Shown piece after piece: positions 25,621-34,966 of a stretch of DNA of 38,017 bases (position 1 is its first letter; each line of letters starts with the position of its first letter). The position numbers were made by a program, and so were the translations under genes. A model generated the notes under the pieces. That model was not told where the DNA came from. It did not search any database and was given only the letters and a program-made list of their open reading frames with translations. This stretch comes from JBGTIS01 sp041745535. GTDB taxonomy: Bacteria; Bacteroidota; Bacteroidia; Cytophagales; Cyclobacteriaceae. Location of the stretch: contig JBGTIS010000376.1 in the NCBI GenBank assembly GCA_041745535.1, forward strand, positions 1 to 38,017, written 5' to 3'.

Positions 25621-27227
25621 TATTTCGCGGAATTGGGATCGTTATTCCATATGGAAGCCAGTTGCGTTACCGTACCAGAACTTAACCGTACCCTACCCTC
25701 CCGGGCGAACAAACTTAGTTGGGTATAATCCGAGTCTGGAAAAAATATTTCCGTCATCACCACCTCACCATTGTCGCCAAACATTTCAACTGAAGCTACA
25801 TCAAACCACAATTCCATTTTCAAAGAGTCAGCAGTGGATACTCTTGGCACATAAAACTTTCCCGGAAAATCAGATGAAAAATCGTCTTTTCCAGATTGGG
25901 TGCGGTCTACAAAAAACCGGTTTCCTTCCCGTTCGTAGCCGATGCTGATTGTCTGACCCTTATCATTAGAAAGTTGTACGCCAAGTTCTTTGGCTGAATC
26001 AAGATCAGTAAAATAAACCTCTATCGCTGAGGTAGTTAACGCAAATGGGATTTCACTGGTCAGGTTTATTTCGCCCTCAATTAACTGAGCTTTTATTTGA
26101 GCCGTTTCTGCTTTAATGGCATCCAGTTCTTTAACTGGTTTGGAAATCAGCCTAAGACCTTGCTCAGTTTCAGCTAAAGTCAGTTCACGCGGAATGGTCA
26201 TGGCACTTCGCCAGTTTTCGGTTGGCACCCGGTTGGCGTACTGCCAGTTGCTCATCCAGCCCAGGAAAAGACGCCTTCCATCCGATTCAGGAATATTGGC
26301 CCAGGTTACGCCAGCGTAATTATCTTTGCCATAGTCAATCCACATTTCTGTTTTTTCAGGATGATCGCTTGTAAATTTTTTACCATCAAAATTACCAATA
26401 AAATACTGCGTAGCCGAACCACCCAATGGTCCTCCCGGATTGATGCTCACCAGCATAACCCACTTCTGATCTCCGTTGCCGGTGGCAAGCGGGAACAGGT
26501 CGGGACATTCCCAAACGCCCCCGTGGCCGCCAAAATTTTGTCCAAATTCGCTTAATTTATCCCAGCTAAGCAGGTTTTCAGATCCGTATAGTTCGATATG
26601 GTCGCCCACGGCTAAAGTCATTACCCACTTTTGTGATGGCTGGTGCCAGAAAACTTTCGGATCACGGAAATCTCTGACGTTGCCTGGATTTCGCAGTACG
26701 GGATTACCGTTATATTTCTCCCAACTCCGGCCATTGTCCAGGCTAAAGGCAATACCTTGAGACTGGTGTTCATGGCTGCCTGCTTTTTCGGCCACGGCAT
26801 CGTGGTACGTAAATACGGCCACCATCGGAGGAGAATTGATGGATCCCAGACCTGAAGAATTTTTTTCGTCTACCACGGCGCTGCCAGAAAATATATAGCC
26901 TAAACTATCAGGATACAGCGCGATGGGTAGGTGTTCCCAATGGATCATGTCGTTGCTGACAGCATGCCCCCAGTGCATGGGTCCCCAAACGGTGCTATCG
27001 GGGTAATGCTGGTAAAACAGGTGGTATTCACCATTTAAATATACCATCCCATTCGGATCGTTCATCCACATGGTGGGCGGAGTAAAGTGAAACTGTGGGC
27101 GGTGGGGTTCTGTAAATTCCTGAGAAACCGTTTGGGTTTTGGCATCAGCTTTTTCCGTGGCTTCAGACAGGCATCCGCTGATTATAATGATCAGCATTAA
27201 GGATAGTACAAGGTATAAATTTTTCAT
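25620..27227 (-). CDS. GH32 beta-fructosidase lipoprotein (levanase/inulinase/invertase family)
   Basis: A 535-residue glycoside hydrolase counted from the ATG at 27227, which puts a signal peptide and lipobox ISGC (C19) at the N-terminus; an upstream start would bury it. The five-bladed propeller carries the nucleophile D57 in WMNDPNG, the transition-state D189 in FRDPKVF and the acid/base E240 in WECPDLF. A C-terminal beta-sandwich covers roughly residues 370-535. Family enzymes hydrolyse beta-fructosides such as levan, inulin or sucrose, retaining configuration. Whether it is exo- or endo-acting cannot be told. It heads a coupled GH32-kinase-porter unit and is divergent from the hybrid sensor. 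Confidence 0.93.
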   Translation of the reverse strand: MKNLYLVLSLMLIIIISGCLSEATEKADAKTQTVSQEFTEPHRPQFHFTPPTMWMNDPNGMVYLNGEYHLFYQHYPDSTVWGPMHWGHAVSNDMIHWEHLPIALYPDSLGYIFSGSAVVDEKNSSGLGSINSPPMVAVFTYHDAVAEKAGSHEHQSQGIAFSLDNGRSWEKYNGNPVLRNPGNVRDFRDPKVFWHQPSQKWVMTLAVGDHIELYGSENLLSWDKLSEFGQNFGGHGGVWECPDLFPLATGNGDQKWVMLVSINPGGPLGGSATQYFIGNFDGKKFTSDHPEKTEMWIDYGKDNYAGVTWANIPESDGRRLFLGWMSNWQYANRVPTENWRSAMTIPRELTLAETEQGLRLISKPVKELDAIKAETAQIKAQLIEGEINLTSEIPFALTTSAIEVYFTDLDSAKELGVQLSNDKGQTISIGYEREGNRFFVDRTQSGKDDFSSDFPGKFYVPRVSTADSLKMELWFDVASVEMFGDNGEVVMTEIFFPDSDYTQLSLFAREGRVRLSSGTVTQLASIWNNDPNSAK

Positions 27228-27448
27228 AGGTAGCGATAATATGATTAGTAGAATTCCTTCTATATTGTTATTTTTATAATATGACACAATAATTTTTATA
27301 CGTTTTGAAAATATTGTATTAAATCCACCATTCAAAGTTCTTTTATTACTGAAATTTGAGGTTAGAAAAACTGGTCAATTATAGAGGAAATATGATTCAA
27401 TACCATTTTTGAGCTAAATTTACCTGTAAAGTGGAAAATTATTCACCC

Positions 27449-30190
27449 ATGAAAAGACCCTATTCCTTAATTTTTATAACAAGTTGTCTGCTCTTTTTTT
27501 CCTGTGCTAACAATGAAAGCAAACAGAAAACAAAAATTACCATTGGTTTTTCTCAATGTACCACTGGCGACGACTGGCGAAAGTTTATGCACGAAGAGAT
27601 GCTGAGGGAAATCAGCTTATATCCGCAGTATAATATTGAACTAATCGTAAAAGACGCCCATGACAATAACCAGCAACAAATTGAGGATGTAGAGGCGCTA
27701 GTTGCCTCAGACATTGATATTTTATTGATCTCACCCAATGAAGCCAAACCCCTTACCCCCATTGTGGAAAAAGTGTATGACGCGGGAATCCCCGTGATTG
27801 TAATAGACCGAAAGATAGATTCCAGAAAGTTTACTGCCTATATTGGTGCCAACAACCTGCTTATTGGTAAAGAAGCAGGTCGGTTAGCAGCCGACATTCT
27901 AAAAGGGAAAGGTAAAATCGCCATGGTAACCGGACTGAAAGGAGCGACTTCCGCGATTGAGCGATCAGAAGGCTTTCAGTCTATTGTTGGTGAGTATCCG
28001 AACATGGAAATCGTACATACGCTGGAAGGAGAATGGCTGCCCGCGATCGCACAACAGTTAACCGATTCGCTTTTCCAGGCTGATCAGGACATTGATCTGG
28101 TTTTCGCACAGAATGACCCGATGGCTTTTGGCGTTTACCTTTCGGCCAGTAAATATGGTTTCAAACCCCATATTATTGGCATTGATGGCATTAATATCCC
28201 GAATGGCGGGTTGGAAAATGTATTACATGGCTATATGGATGGTACCATATATTACCCAACCGGCGGAGATAAAGCTATTCAGCTTACCCTTGATATCCTT
28301 AACAATAAGACGGTTGAAAAATTCAACTACCTCAGTACTTTCAGAATTGATGCAGACAATGCGCGAACCCTTACCCTACAGGGCGAACAAATCCGGCAAC
28401 AATACGAAAAGATTGATCTGCAAAGGAACTTCATCGCCAGTATGAATCACCTGATCCAGCGGCAAAGAACTTTTTTACTGTTGTTGTCGCTCACCATTGG
28501 GCTGTTGGTACTTCTGATAGGATCGGTTATTTATTTCCTTTACAAAAAGAATCAGATCAATAAGGTACTGGACAATAAGAATAAAACGATTGAACAGCAG
28601 AACAAAAAAATTACCCAACAACGCGACGAAGTTATAAAAGCCCTGAAAATAGCGGAAGAAGCCACCGAAACCAAACTCAGCTTTTTCACCAACCTGTCGC
28701 ACGAATTCAGAACTACCCTGAATATGATCTCCCTGCCGGTTAATGACCTTGCCGCCGCTGAAAAAGATTCTCCGCATTACCAGAAATTGCGGATTATCCA
28801 ACAGAATACCAATCGGTTGGTACGGCTGGCAGAAGAAATACTTGATTTCAGGAAAATTGAAAAACACAAATCCAGCCTTTTGATCTCGCGCGATAACCTG
28901 GCGACTTTCCTTCATAAGCTGGTTACATCATTTACCCCTCAGGCTGAAGAAAAAAACATTTCCCTGACCAGTGTGGTACCCGAAAAAATGGAAATGGATT
29001 TTGATGGTGAAGTACTTGATAAGGTAGTATTCAATTTGCTTTCCAATGCCCTTAAAAACACAAGACACAATGGAACTATTTCGATAAAGGTTGCCGCGGA
29101 AAATGAGCAGGTACTTATTCAGGTTCAGGATAATGGCATCGGAATTTCTGAAGAGCATCTTCCTTATATCTTTGATTTGTTCTACAGGGCTCCGCATGAC
29201 CATGAAGAGGGCAACGAACAGGGTACTGGTTTGGGATTGGCCTTGTGCAAAGAACTGGTGTATTTACATTCCGGCAAACTGACTGTATCGAGCCAATTGG
29301 ATGTGGGAAGCATTTTTACCATTTGTCTGCCGCGATACCAGGATAAAACCACCATCACCGCTACATCATCAGTTGAAAAAACCGGTAAATCCTTAGAACC
29401 TGATTTCAGTAAAACGGTGTTGATTGTAGAAGACAATCCGGGGTTACTAAATATGCTGGCTGATGTGGTTTCAAAATACTTCCAGGTAATAAAGGCAAAA
29501 GACGGACAGGAAGGCCTTGCCTGCGCCTTGGAACAGCATCCTGACCTGATTATCAGCGATATATTTATGCCAGAAATGGATGGCATTGAATTATGCGAGG
29601 AGATCAAAAAAACCCCCGGTACTTTTCAGGTACCTGTGATATTGCTAACCGCCATCGATTCTTATAAAACAAAAGTAAGTGGGTTTGACATTGGGGCCGA
29701 CGATTATCTTACCAAACCTGTAAATGAACACCTTTTGATTAGCAGGGTAAAAAACCTGATGGAATCGCGTGATAAGTTTAAGCACTCCCTTGGTAAATAT
29801 CAGTTCATCTCCGAAAGCATCGCCCATGCCGATCAGGCTGATCAGGATTTTATCAACGAATGTGTGACCATTATTCATAAACATATTTCCGAAGAGTCGT
29901 TCCACCTAGATCAGTTGGCTGAGAAAGTGAATATGTCGCGGTCTTCTTTGTACCGAAAACTCAAGAAAGTTACTGACATTAAAGGAGTCGACTTTATCAA
30001 AAAGATCAGGCTTCAGTATGCGGCCAAAATTTTATTAAATGAAGATAAAGGAGTGAATGAAGCAGCCTGGCTCTGTGGTTTTTCCGATGTAAAATATTTC
30101 AGTAAATGTTTTGCCAAGGAATTCAATCATAATCCCAGTAAATTTAAGAATGCCATTTTATCTGCCCGCGATATCAAAGATTTTGTGTAG
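27449..30190 (+). CDS. Hybrid two-component regulator with periplasmic sugar-binding sensor, histidine kinase, receiver and AraC-type domain
   Basis: A 913-residue one-protein signalling system, counted from the ATG at 27449; a GTG at 27431 is an alternative. Order: signal/anchor (about 5-18), type-1 periplasmic-binding domain (about 29-310: ITIGFSQCTTGDDWR, PVIVIDRKID, FAQNDPMAFGVY), transmembrane helix (341-364), coiled coil, and HisKA with H418 in NLSHEFRTTL. The ATPase follows with N-box NLLSNALKN, DNGIGI and GTGLGL. Then come a receiver with D704 (IISDIFMPEMDG), acidic pocket E661/D662 and K756, and finally an AraC-type DNA-binding domain (about 800-907). The sensor type matches Bacteroides BT1754, a fructose-binding hybrid regulator. 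It is divergent from GH32 and probably activates the locus. The H-box has Thr where Pro is usual. Confidence 0.93.
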   Translation: MKRPYSLIFITSCLLFFSCANNESKQKTKITIGFSQCTTGDDWRKFMHEEMLREISLYPQYNIELIVKDAHDNNQQQIEDVEALVASDIDILLISPNEAKPLTPIVEKVYDAGIPVIVIDRKIDSRKFTAYIGANNLLIGKEAGRLAADILKGKGKIAMVTGLKGATSAIERSEGFQSIVGEYPNMEIVHTLEGEWLPAIAQQLTDSLFQADQDIDLVFAQNDPMAFGVYLSASKYGFKPHIIGIDGINIPNGGLENVLHGYMDGTIYYPTGGDKAIQLTLDILNNKTVEKFNYLSTFRIDADNARTLTLQGEQIRQQYEKIDLQRNFIASMNHLIQRQRTFLLLLSLTIGLLVLLIGSVIYFLYKKNQINKVLDNKNKTIEQQNKKITQQRDEVIKALKIAEEATETKLSFFTNLSHEFRTTLNMISLPVNDLAAAEKDSPHYQKLRIIQQNTNRLVRLAEEILDFRKIEKHKSSLLISRDNLATFLHKLVTSFTPQAEEKNISLTSVVPEKMEMDFDGEVLDKVVFNLLSNALKNTRHNGTISIKVAAENEQVLIQVQDNGIGISEEHLPYIFDLFYRAPHDHEEGNEQGTGLGLALCKELVYLHSGKLTVSSQLDVGSIFTICLPRYQDKTTITATSSVEKTGKSLEPDFSKTVLIVEDNPGLLNMLADVVSKYFQVIKAKDGQEGLACALEQHPDLIISDIFMPEMDGIELCEEIKKTPGTFQVPVILLTAIDSYKTKVSGFDIGADDYLTKPVNEHLLISRVKNLMESRDKFKHSLGKYQFISESIAHADQADQDFINECVTIIHKHISEESFHLDQLAEKVNMSRSSLYRKLKKVTDIKGVDFIKKIRLQYAAKILLNEDKGVNEAAWLCGFSDVKYFSKCFAKEFNHNPSKFKNAILSARDIKDFV

Positions 30191-30247
30191 TAATAACCTT
30201 TGTTTTCCGCCTGAGAAAAGTTCCCATTGCGACAATTGATAAATGAA

Positions 30248-30286
30248 GAAAAAAAGCCGGTCCCCGAAATTGATAGGAACCGGCTT
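30248..30286 (-). terminator. Rho-independent terminator of the RND efflux operon
   Basis: On the minus strand AAGCCGGT (30279-30286) pairs perfectly with ACCGGCTT (30254-30261). Two further C-G pairs lie inside after a mismatch, and a T run follows (30248-30255). It lies 38 bases beyond the outer-membrane channel gene. The plus strand lacks a T run after the stem, so it should not stop transcription of the convergent hybrid regulator. Confidence 0.88.
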
Positions 30287-30323
30287 CAGGCAGAAGAAAT
30301 CTAATCTTCAATAATTTATCTGG

Positions 30324-31784
30324 TCATTTAATATCAAGCTTTTCCAGTGTTCCACCGGAAGCAACTATCAGGTCAACCGTACTTAACAGTTGCTGGCCCA
30401 GCAATTGAATGGATAAACGTTCTGCTTCCAGCACAATCCGGTCGGCATCTACAACTTCCAGGTAAGTAACCAGCCCTTTTTTATACCGCTGCCTGGAAAG
30501 ATCTGCCGCACGCCGGGCCGCTGCCAAAAATCCCTGCTGGGCAGTCAGTTGCTCCTCTAGTCGTTGCAGATCCGATAACTCATTGGCTACTTCTCTTCCG
30601 GCTACTAGTTCATTGTGTTTAAACATGCCTTCGGCGCCTTCCAGTTGGTGTTCGCTGATGTGCAATAAAGCCTGTCGCTTGCCGCCTTCAAATAAAGGAA
30701 CGGAAAGACCAGCCCCTAATAACCAGTTCCGGCTTTCTCCATCAAAAATCTGATTGGAATTACCTGCCAACAAGCCTGCCGAACCCGATACATACAAGGC
30801 AGGATATCTATTTTTACGGGCAGCTTTAATCTGCATTTTAGAGGCTTCGACGGCATATTTTGAAGCTTGCAGATCCGGCCGGTTTTCAATCAGCGCGATG
30901 TTATCAACCGCACTGAGTGCCGGGGCAAAATATTGAATACCTTCACTTTCAACAGAAAAATCGCTGGCGGTCTGACCTGTTAACGAGGCCAGTTGAAGTT
31001 CCACTTCTCTTCTGTCGATCTGAATATTTTTAATTTGTACTTCCACAGACGATAATTCGGACTTTGCCCGCTGCACATCTATCTCATTGGTTAAACCCGC
31101 TTCATAGCGGATGGTCACAATTTCCAGGTTTTCTTCTCGCGCCTGTCGCGTACTTTCCATTATTTTAGCCTCGGAATCCAGGGTAAGCAGAAAAATAAAA
31201 TTTCTGGTTACAGCGGAAGCCACGTCCAGTTGATAGGCCTGTTCCGATGCGGAAGCCGCTTGCAGGTTGAACTGGCTGGCTTTCACATTACTTTTATTCC
31301 GGCCGAAAATATCTATTTCATATGATAGGTCTATGGGCAACGAGTAGGTATTATACGTAATTCGATCCGCTGGTAGATCAAAAGGTAATGGTCTGTTTCC
31401 TGAAAATTCCTGTCGGTAAAAAGAAGGATTAAACCCGATGGTGGGATACAAGGATGATTTTGCCAATTGCACCCTCGCTTCCGATTCTTTTACCTGGCTG
31501 TGTACAGTTGCTAACTGGTAATTCTCATTGAGTGCCAGCGCTACCAGTTCGTTCAGGCTTTCATATCCCAAAACCTTCCACCATTGGTTACCAGCAACGG
31601 TGCCTGAAACCGGAGTAGATTTTAATGTATCCAAGCCATAACTTAATACGTTTGCCTCAGCTTGTTCCTGCCATGATGTAGGTTCATGATTCAATGCGGC
31701 ACTGCTTTGCACTTGGGCTTCCAGGTGATGAAACCTGAAAACTGTCAGCAGGAATATTATGATTATTTGAATGCTATTATTCAT
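30324..31784 (-). CDS. Outer-membrane efflux channel, TolC/OprM (NodT) family
   Basis: A 486-residue outer-membrane factor with a signal peptide ending at HLEAQ and no lipobox. It has two outer-membrane-efflux repeats: about residues 85-270 (ALNENYQLATVHSQVKESEARVQLAKSSLYPTIG, SYEIDIFGRNKSNVKASQFNLQAA, YEAGLTNEIDVQRAKSEL) and about 300-480 (YAVEASKMQIKAARKNRYPAL, SVPLFEGGKRQALL, RYKKGLVTYLEVVDADR). The long helices form the periplasmic tunnel. It follows the RND pump gene by 17 bases, is the last gene of the operon and ends at a terminator. It provides the exit duct of the tripartite pump. Confidence 0.93.
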   Translation of the reverse strand: MNNSIQIIIIFLLTVFRFHHLEAQVQSSAALNHEPTSWQEQAEANVLSYGLDTLKSTPVSGTVAGNQWWKVLGYESLNELVALALNENYQLATVHSQVKESEARVQLAKSSLYPTIGFNPSFYRQEFSGNRPLPFDLPADRITYNTYSLPIDLSYEIDIFGRNKSNVKASQFNLQAASASEQAYQLDVASAVTRNFIFLLTLDSEAKIMESTRQAREENLEIVTIRYEAGLTNEIDVQRAKSELSSVEVQIKNIQIDRREVELQLASLTGQTASDFSVESEGIQYFAPALSAVDNIALIENRPDLQASKYAVEASKMQIKAARKNRYPALYVSGSAGLLAGNSNQIFDGESRNWLLGAGLSVPLFEGGKRQALLHISEHQLEGAEGMFKHNELVAGREVANELSDLQRLEEQLTAQQGFLAAARRAADLSRQRYKKGLVTYLEVVDADRIVLEAERLSIQLLGQQLLSTVDLIVASGGTLEKLDIK

Positions 31785-31801
31785 AGTATTTTTGTCTTTG
31801 A

Positions 31802-34800
31802 TTATGCGACTACTTTTCTTTTTTTGCTTCCAACAGCCGCTAATTTCCTGCTCAACACATAGAATACGGGGGTAAACAGTAAACCAAAAATGGTTACACC
31901 CAGCATGCCACTAAATACGGCCACACCCAAAGCTTTGCGCATTTCTGCCCCCGCACCTGTTGCGGTAACCAGGGGTACTACGCCCAGAATAAACGCGAAA
32001 GAGGTCATTAATATGGGTCGTAAGCGTAATTTGGCGGCTTCTATGGCGGCTTCCCACAATTCCATGCCCTGGTCTTCCAGTTTTTTGGCGAATTCCACAA
32101 TCAGGATGGCATTTTTACTGGAGAGTCCCACCAGCACAATCAGTCCGACCTGGGTAAGAATATTATTGTCCATACCGGCAATATCCACTCCTATCATGGC
32201 AGAGAGCAAACACATGGGCACAATCAGGATTACAGCCAGCGGTAAAATCCAGCTTTCATACTGGGCAGCCAGTAATAGGAACACGAACAAAACGGCCAGA
32301 CTAAAAGCAATGATGGCTGTATTTCCGGTTTTCTTTTCCTGATAAGCCAAGTCGGTCCATTCGTAGGATATTCCTTCCGGCAACACTTCAGACGCCAGCT
32401 TTTCCATGGCCTTCAGGGCTTCCCCGGAACTGACACCCGGATTTGCATCCCCTGTAATAGCGGCTGATGGATACAAATTATAACGGGGCACCCTGGCCGG
32501 ACCGGCAATATCTTTAAACGTACCCAAGGTACCCATCGGCACCATTTCACCATTGTTGTTTCTGACGCGGATGCGTAAAATATCTTCTGGCGTCAAACGA
32601 AATTGCGCATCGGCCTGGGCGGTTACCCTAAAAGTTCGTCCTAAATAGTTGAAATCATTGACAAAAGCTGAACCCAGGTAAATTTCCAGAGAACTGAAAA
32701 CCTCAGAAAGGGGAATACCCAGTTTTTCTGCCCGAACCCGATCAATATCAAAATACAGTTGGGGCGTACCTGTATTGAAAAATGAAAACACATTGGACAG
32801 CTTCGGGTCCTGATTCGCACGTTGCGATAGTGCGCCAATGGCATTTTTCAGTTCATCCAACCCCCGGTCTTTCCGGTCCTGTACCATCATTTTAAATCCA
32901 CCTGCATTGCCAATACCCCGCACAGGAGGCGGTGGAATCACCACCGCAAACGCCTCTTCGATGGAAAACATTTTGCCCCGCATTGCTGCCAGAATTTCTT
33001 CATGCGTTACGCCTAGTTTTTCTCTTTCTTTAAAATCTTTCAACATTATAAATATAGTAGCCGCATTAGAAGCATTGGTAAAACTGGCACCGTCAAATCC
33101 TGCGAAAGCGATGGCGTTCTCTACGGTTTCCATGCTCATTAACTGGTCAATGGCATTTTGGATCACTTCATCGGTTCGCGACAGGGAAGAACCGGGCGGT
33201 AGTTGTAAGGCTACAATAAAATAACCCTGGTCCTGTGCGGGAATAAAACCTGTGGGCACCCTGTTGAACTCAAAAACGGTGATCAGCATCAACAACAAAT
33301 AAACAGCGGCTACTACCCCACTCCACTTCAGGAATTTCCTGATCAGGCGGCCATAGCCATGGGAAAGTTTACCCATAAACCGATCAAAGCCTTTCATAAA
33401 CCCGGTGACAGGCCTTAACCAGGCTGCCTTTTTCCCATTGGCCTCTTTTGTATGTGGCTTTAGTAATAGGGTAGCTATTGCCGGGCTTAAGGTTAAGGAT
33501 ACAAAAACTGAAATCAGGGTAGCTACTGAAATGGTTACACCGAATTGCCGGTAAAACTGACCTGAAATTCCCTCCAGAAACGTAGTAGGAATAAACACGG
33601 CAATCAGTACCAGGCCAATGGCAATCAGGGCGCCACCTACCTCATTCATAGTTTTGCGGGCGGCGTCACGCACACTGAGTCCTTCTTTCAGGTTACGTTC
33701 CATATTTTCAACCACTACAATGGCATCGTCCACCACAATACCAATGGCCAGTACCAATCCGAATAAAGTGAGGTTATTCAACGTAAATCCCAGTGCCTGC
33801 ATTACCGCGAATGTACCAATGAGCGATACCGGAATGGCCAGAATAGGAATAATGGTAGCCCGCCACGTTTGGAGGAAAATTAATATAACCAGCACGACCA
33901 AAATTACAGCCTCAAAAATTGTATCGGTTACTCCATCTATGGATTCCTGTATATAATCGGTGGGATTGTAGGCGATATCATAATCCAGTCCGGGTGGGAA
34001 ATCTTTAGACAGGTCCTTGATCGTCGCCTTAATTTCGTCAGCTGTTTCAATGGCATTGGTACCAGGCCGTTGAAAAACCGGAATTGCTACTGCTTTTTTA
34101 TTACCCAGATACCCACGGGTGGTATAACTGGCAGCGCCTAATTCTACCCGTCCAATATCTTTAACACGCACAATTCTACCCTCTTTGCCTGATTTCACAA
34201 TAATATTCTCAAACTCCTCAATTTCCTGTAAACGCCCTTTGGTTTGTACACTCAGCTCGAAAGCATTTTGGTTATCAACAGGAGACTGATTCAGGTTACC
34301 ACTGGCAATCTGTACGTTCTGATTCCGGAGGGCATTCAGTATTTCCGCCGCCGACAAATCTAAAGAGGCTATTACATCCGGATTTAACCAGATGCGCATG
34401 GAATATTCACTGGCACCAAATATTGCTGAATTTCCTACTCCTTTGATTCGCGCCAGCCGGTCTTTGATCTGTAAAGTGGCATAATTGCCAATGTAGGTCT
34501 GGTCGTAGCGGCCATCAGGAGAAAACAGGTTAATAACCAGAATCATATCCGGTGAATTTTTATTGGTGGTTACCCCTAATCTTCTCACCTGTTCGGGCAA
34601 GCGGGGTTCGGCAATGCCCACCCGATTTTGTACCAGTACCTGCGCCTCTTCCAGGTCAGTACCCAGTTCAAAGGTGATGGTCAGCGTCATTACGCCATCG
34701 GCAGTCGACTGGGAGAACATATACAACATATTTTCCACACCGTTAATCTCCTGTTCCAATGGCGTGGCCACGGTTTTGGAAATAGTTTCCGCGCTTGCTC

Positions 34801-34957
34801 CCGGATAGGCAGCTGTTACAACAATAGTTGGTGGCGCGATCTCAGGATACTGGGAAACCGGCAAAGAAAAGTAAGCCAGTATTCCCACAATTATGATTAG
34901 AATGGAGATGACCGTGGCCAGGATAGGCCGGTCAATAAATGTATGACTAAATTTCAT
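31802..34957 (-). CDS. RND multidrug efflux pump, HAE1 family (AcrB-like)
   Basis: A 1051-residue inner-membrane proton antiporter with twelve helices and two large periplasmic loops. It starts FIDRPILATVISILIIIVG as HAE1 pumps do. The proton-relay aspartates are adjacent in helix 4 (GIVVDDAIVVVEN) and the partner lysine is in GLSSKNAILIVEFA in helix 10. The double aspartate and absence of methionine-rich metal relays argue for organic compounds rather than heavy metals as substrates. Conserved segments PTTFLEGISGQFYRQFGVTI and GFIPAQDQGYFIVALQLPPGSSLSRT are present. Translation is probably continuous with the adaptor gene, nine bases upstream. Confidence 0.96.
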   Translation of the reverse strand: MKFSHTFIDRPILATVISILIIIVGILAYFSLPVSQYPEIAPPTIVVTAAYPGASAETISKTVATPLEQEINGVENMLYMFSQSTADGVMTLTITFELGTDLEEAQVLVQNRVGIAEPRLPEQVRRLGVTTNKNSPDMILVINLFSPDGRYDQTYIGNYATLQIKDRLARIKGVGNSAIFGASEYSMRIWLNPDVIASLDLSAAEILNALRNQNVQIASGNLNQSPVDNQNAFELSVQTKGRLQEIEEFENIIVKSGKEGRIVRVKDIGRVELGAASYTTRGYLGNKKAVAIPVFQRPGTNAIETADEIKATIKDLSKDFPPGLDYDIAYNPTDYIQESIDGVTDTIFEAVILVVLVILIFLQTWRATIIPILAIPVSLIGTFAVMQALGFTLNNLTLFGLVLAIGIVVDDAIVVVENMERNLKEGLSVRDAARKTMNEVGGALIAIGLVLIAVFIPTTFLEGISGQFYRQFGVTISVATLISVFVSLTLSPAIATLLLKPHTKEANGKKAAWLRPVTGFMKGFDRFMGKLSHGYGRLIRKFLKWSGVVAAVYLLLMLITVFEFNRVPTGFIPAQDQGYFIVALQLPPGSSLSRTDEVIQNAIDQLMSMETVENAIAFAGFDGASFTNASNAATIFIMLKDFKEREKLGVTHEEILAAMRGKMFSIEEAFAVVIPPPPVRGIGNAGGFKMMVQDRKDRGLDELKNAIGALSQRANQDPKLSNVFSFFNTGTPQLYFDIDRVRAEKLGIPLSEVFSSLEIYLGSAFVNDFNYLGRTFRVTAQADAQFRLTPEDILRIRVRNNNGEMVPMGTLGTFKDIAGPARVPRYNLYPSAAITGDANPGVSSGEALKAMEKLASEVLPEGISYEWTDLAYQEKKTGNTAIIAFSLAVLFVFLLLAAQYESWILPLAVILIVPMCLLSAMIGVDIAGMDNNILTQVGLIVLVGLSSKNAILIVEFAKKLEDQGMELWEAAIEAAKLRLRPILMTSFAFILGVVPLVTATGAGAEMRKALGVAVFSGMLGVTIFGLLFTPVFYVLSRKLAAVGSKKRKVVA

Positions 34958-34966
34958 GGCTGCATT

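Noticed and set aside
31802..34957. Heavy-metal (HME, CusA-type) identity for the pump next to ArsR
   Set aside because: Adjacent aspartates in helix 4 and the lysine in helix 10 are the HAE1 pattern, and no methionine-rich metal relay is visible.
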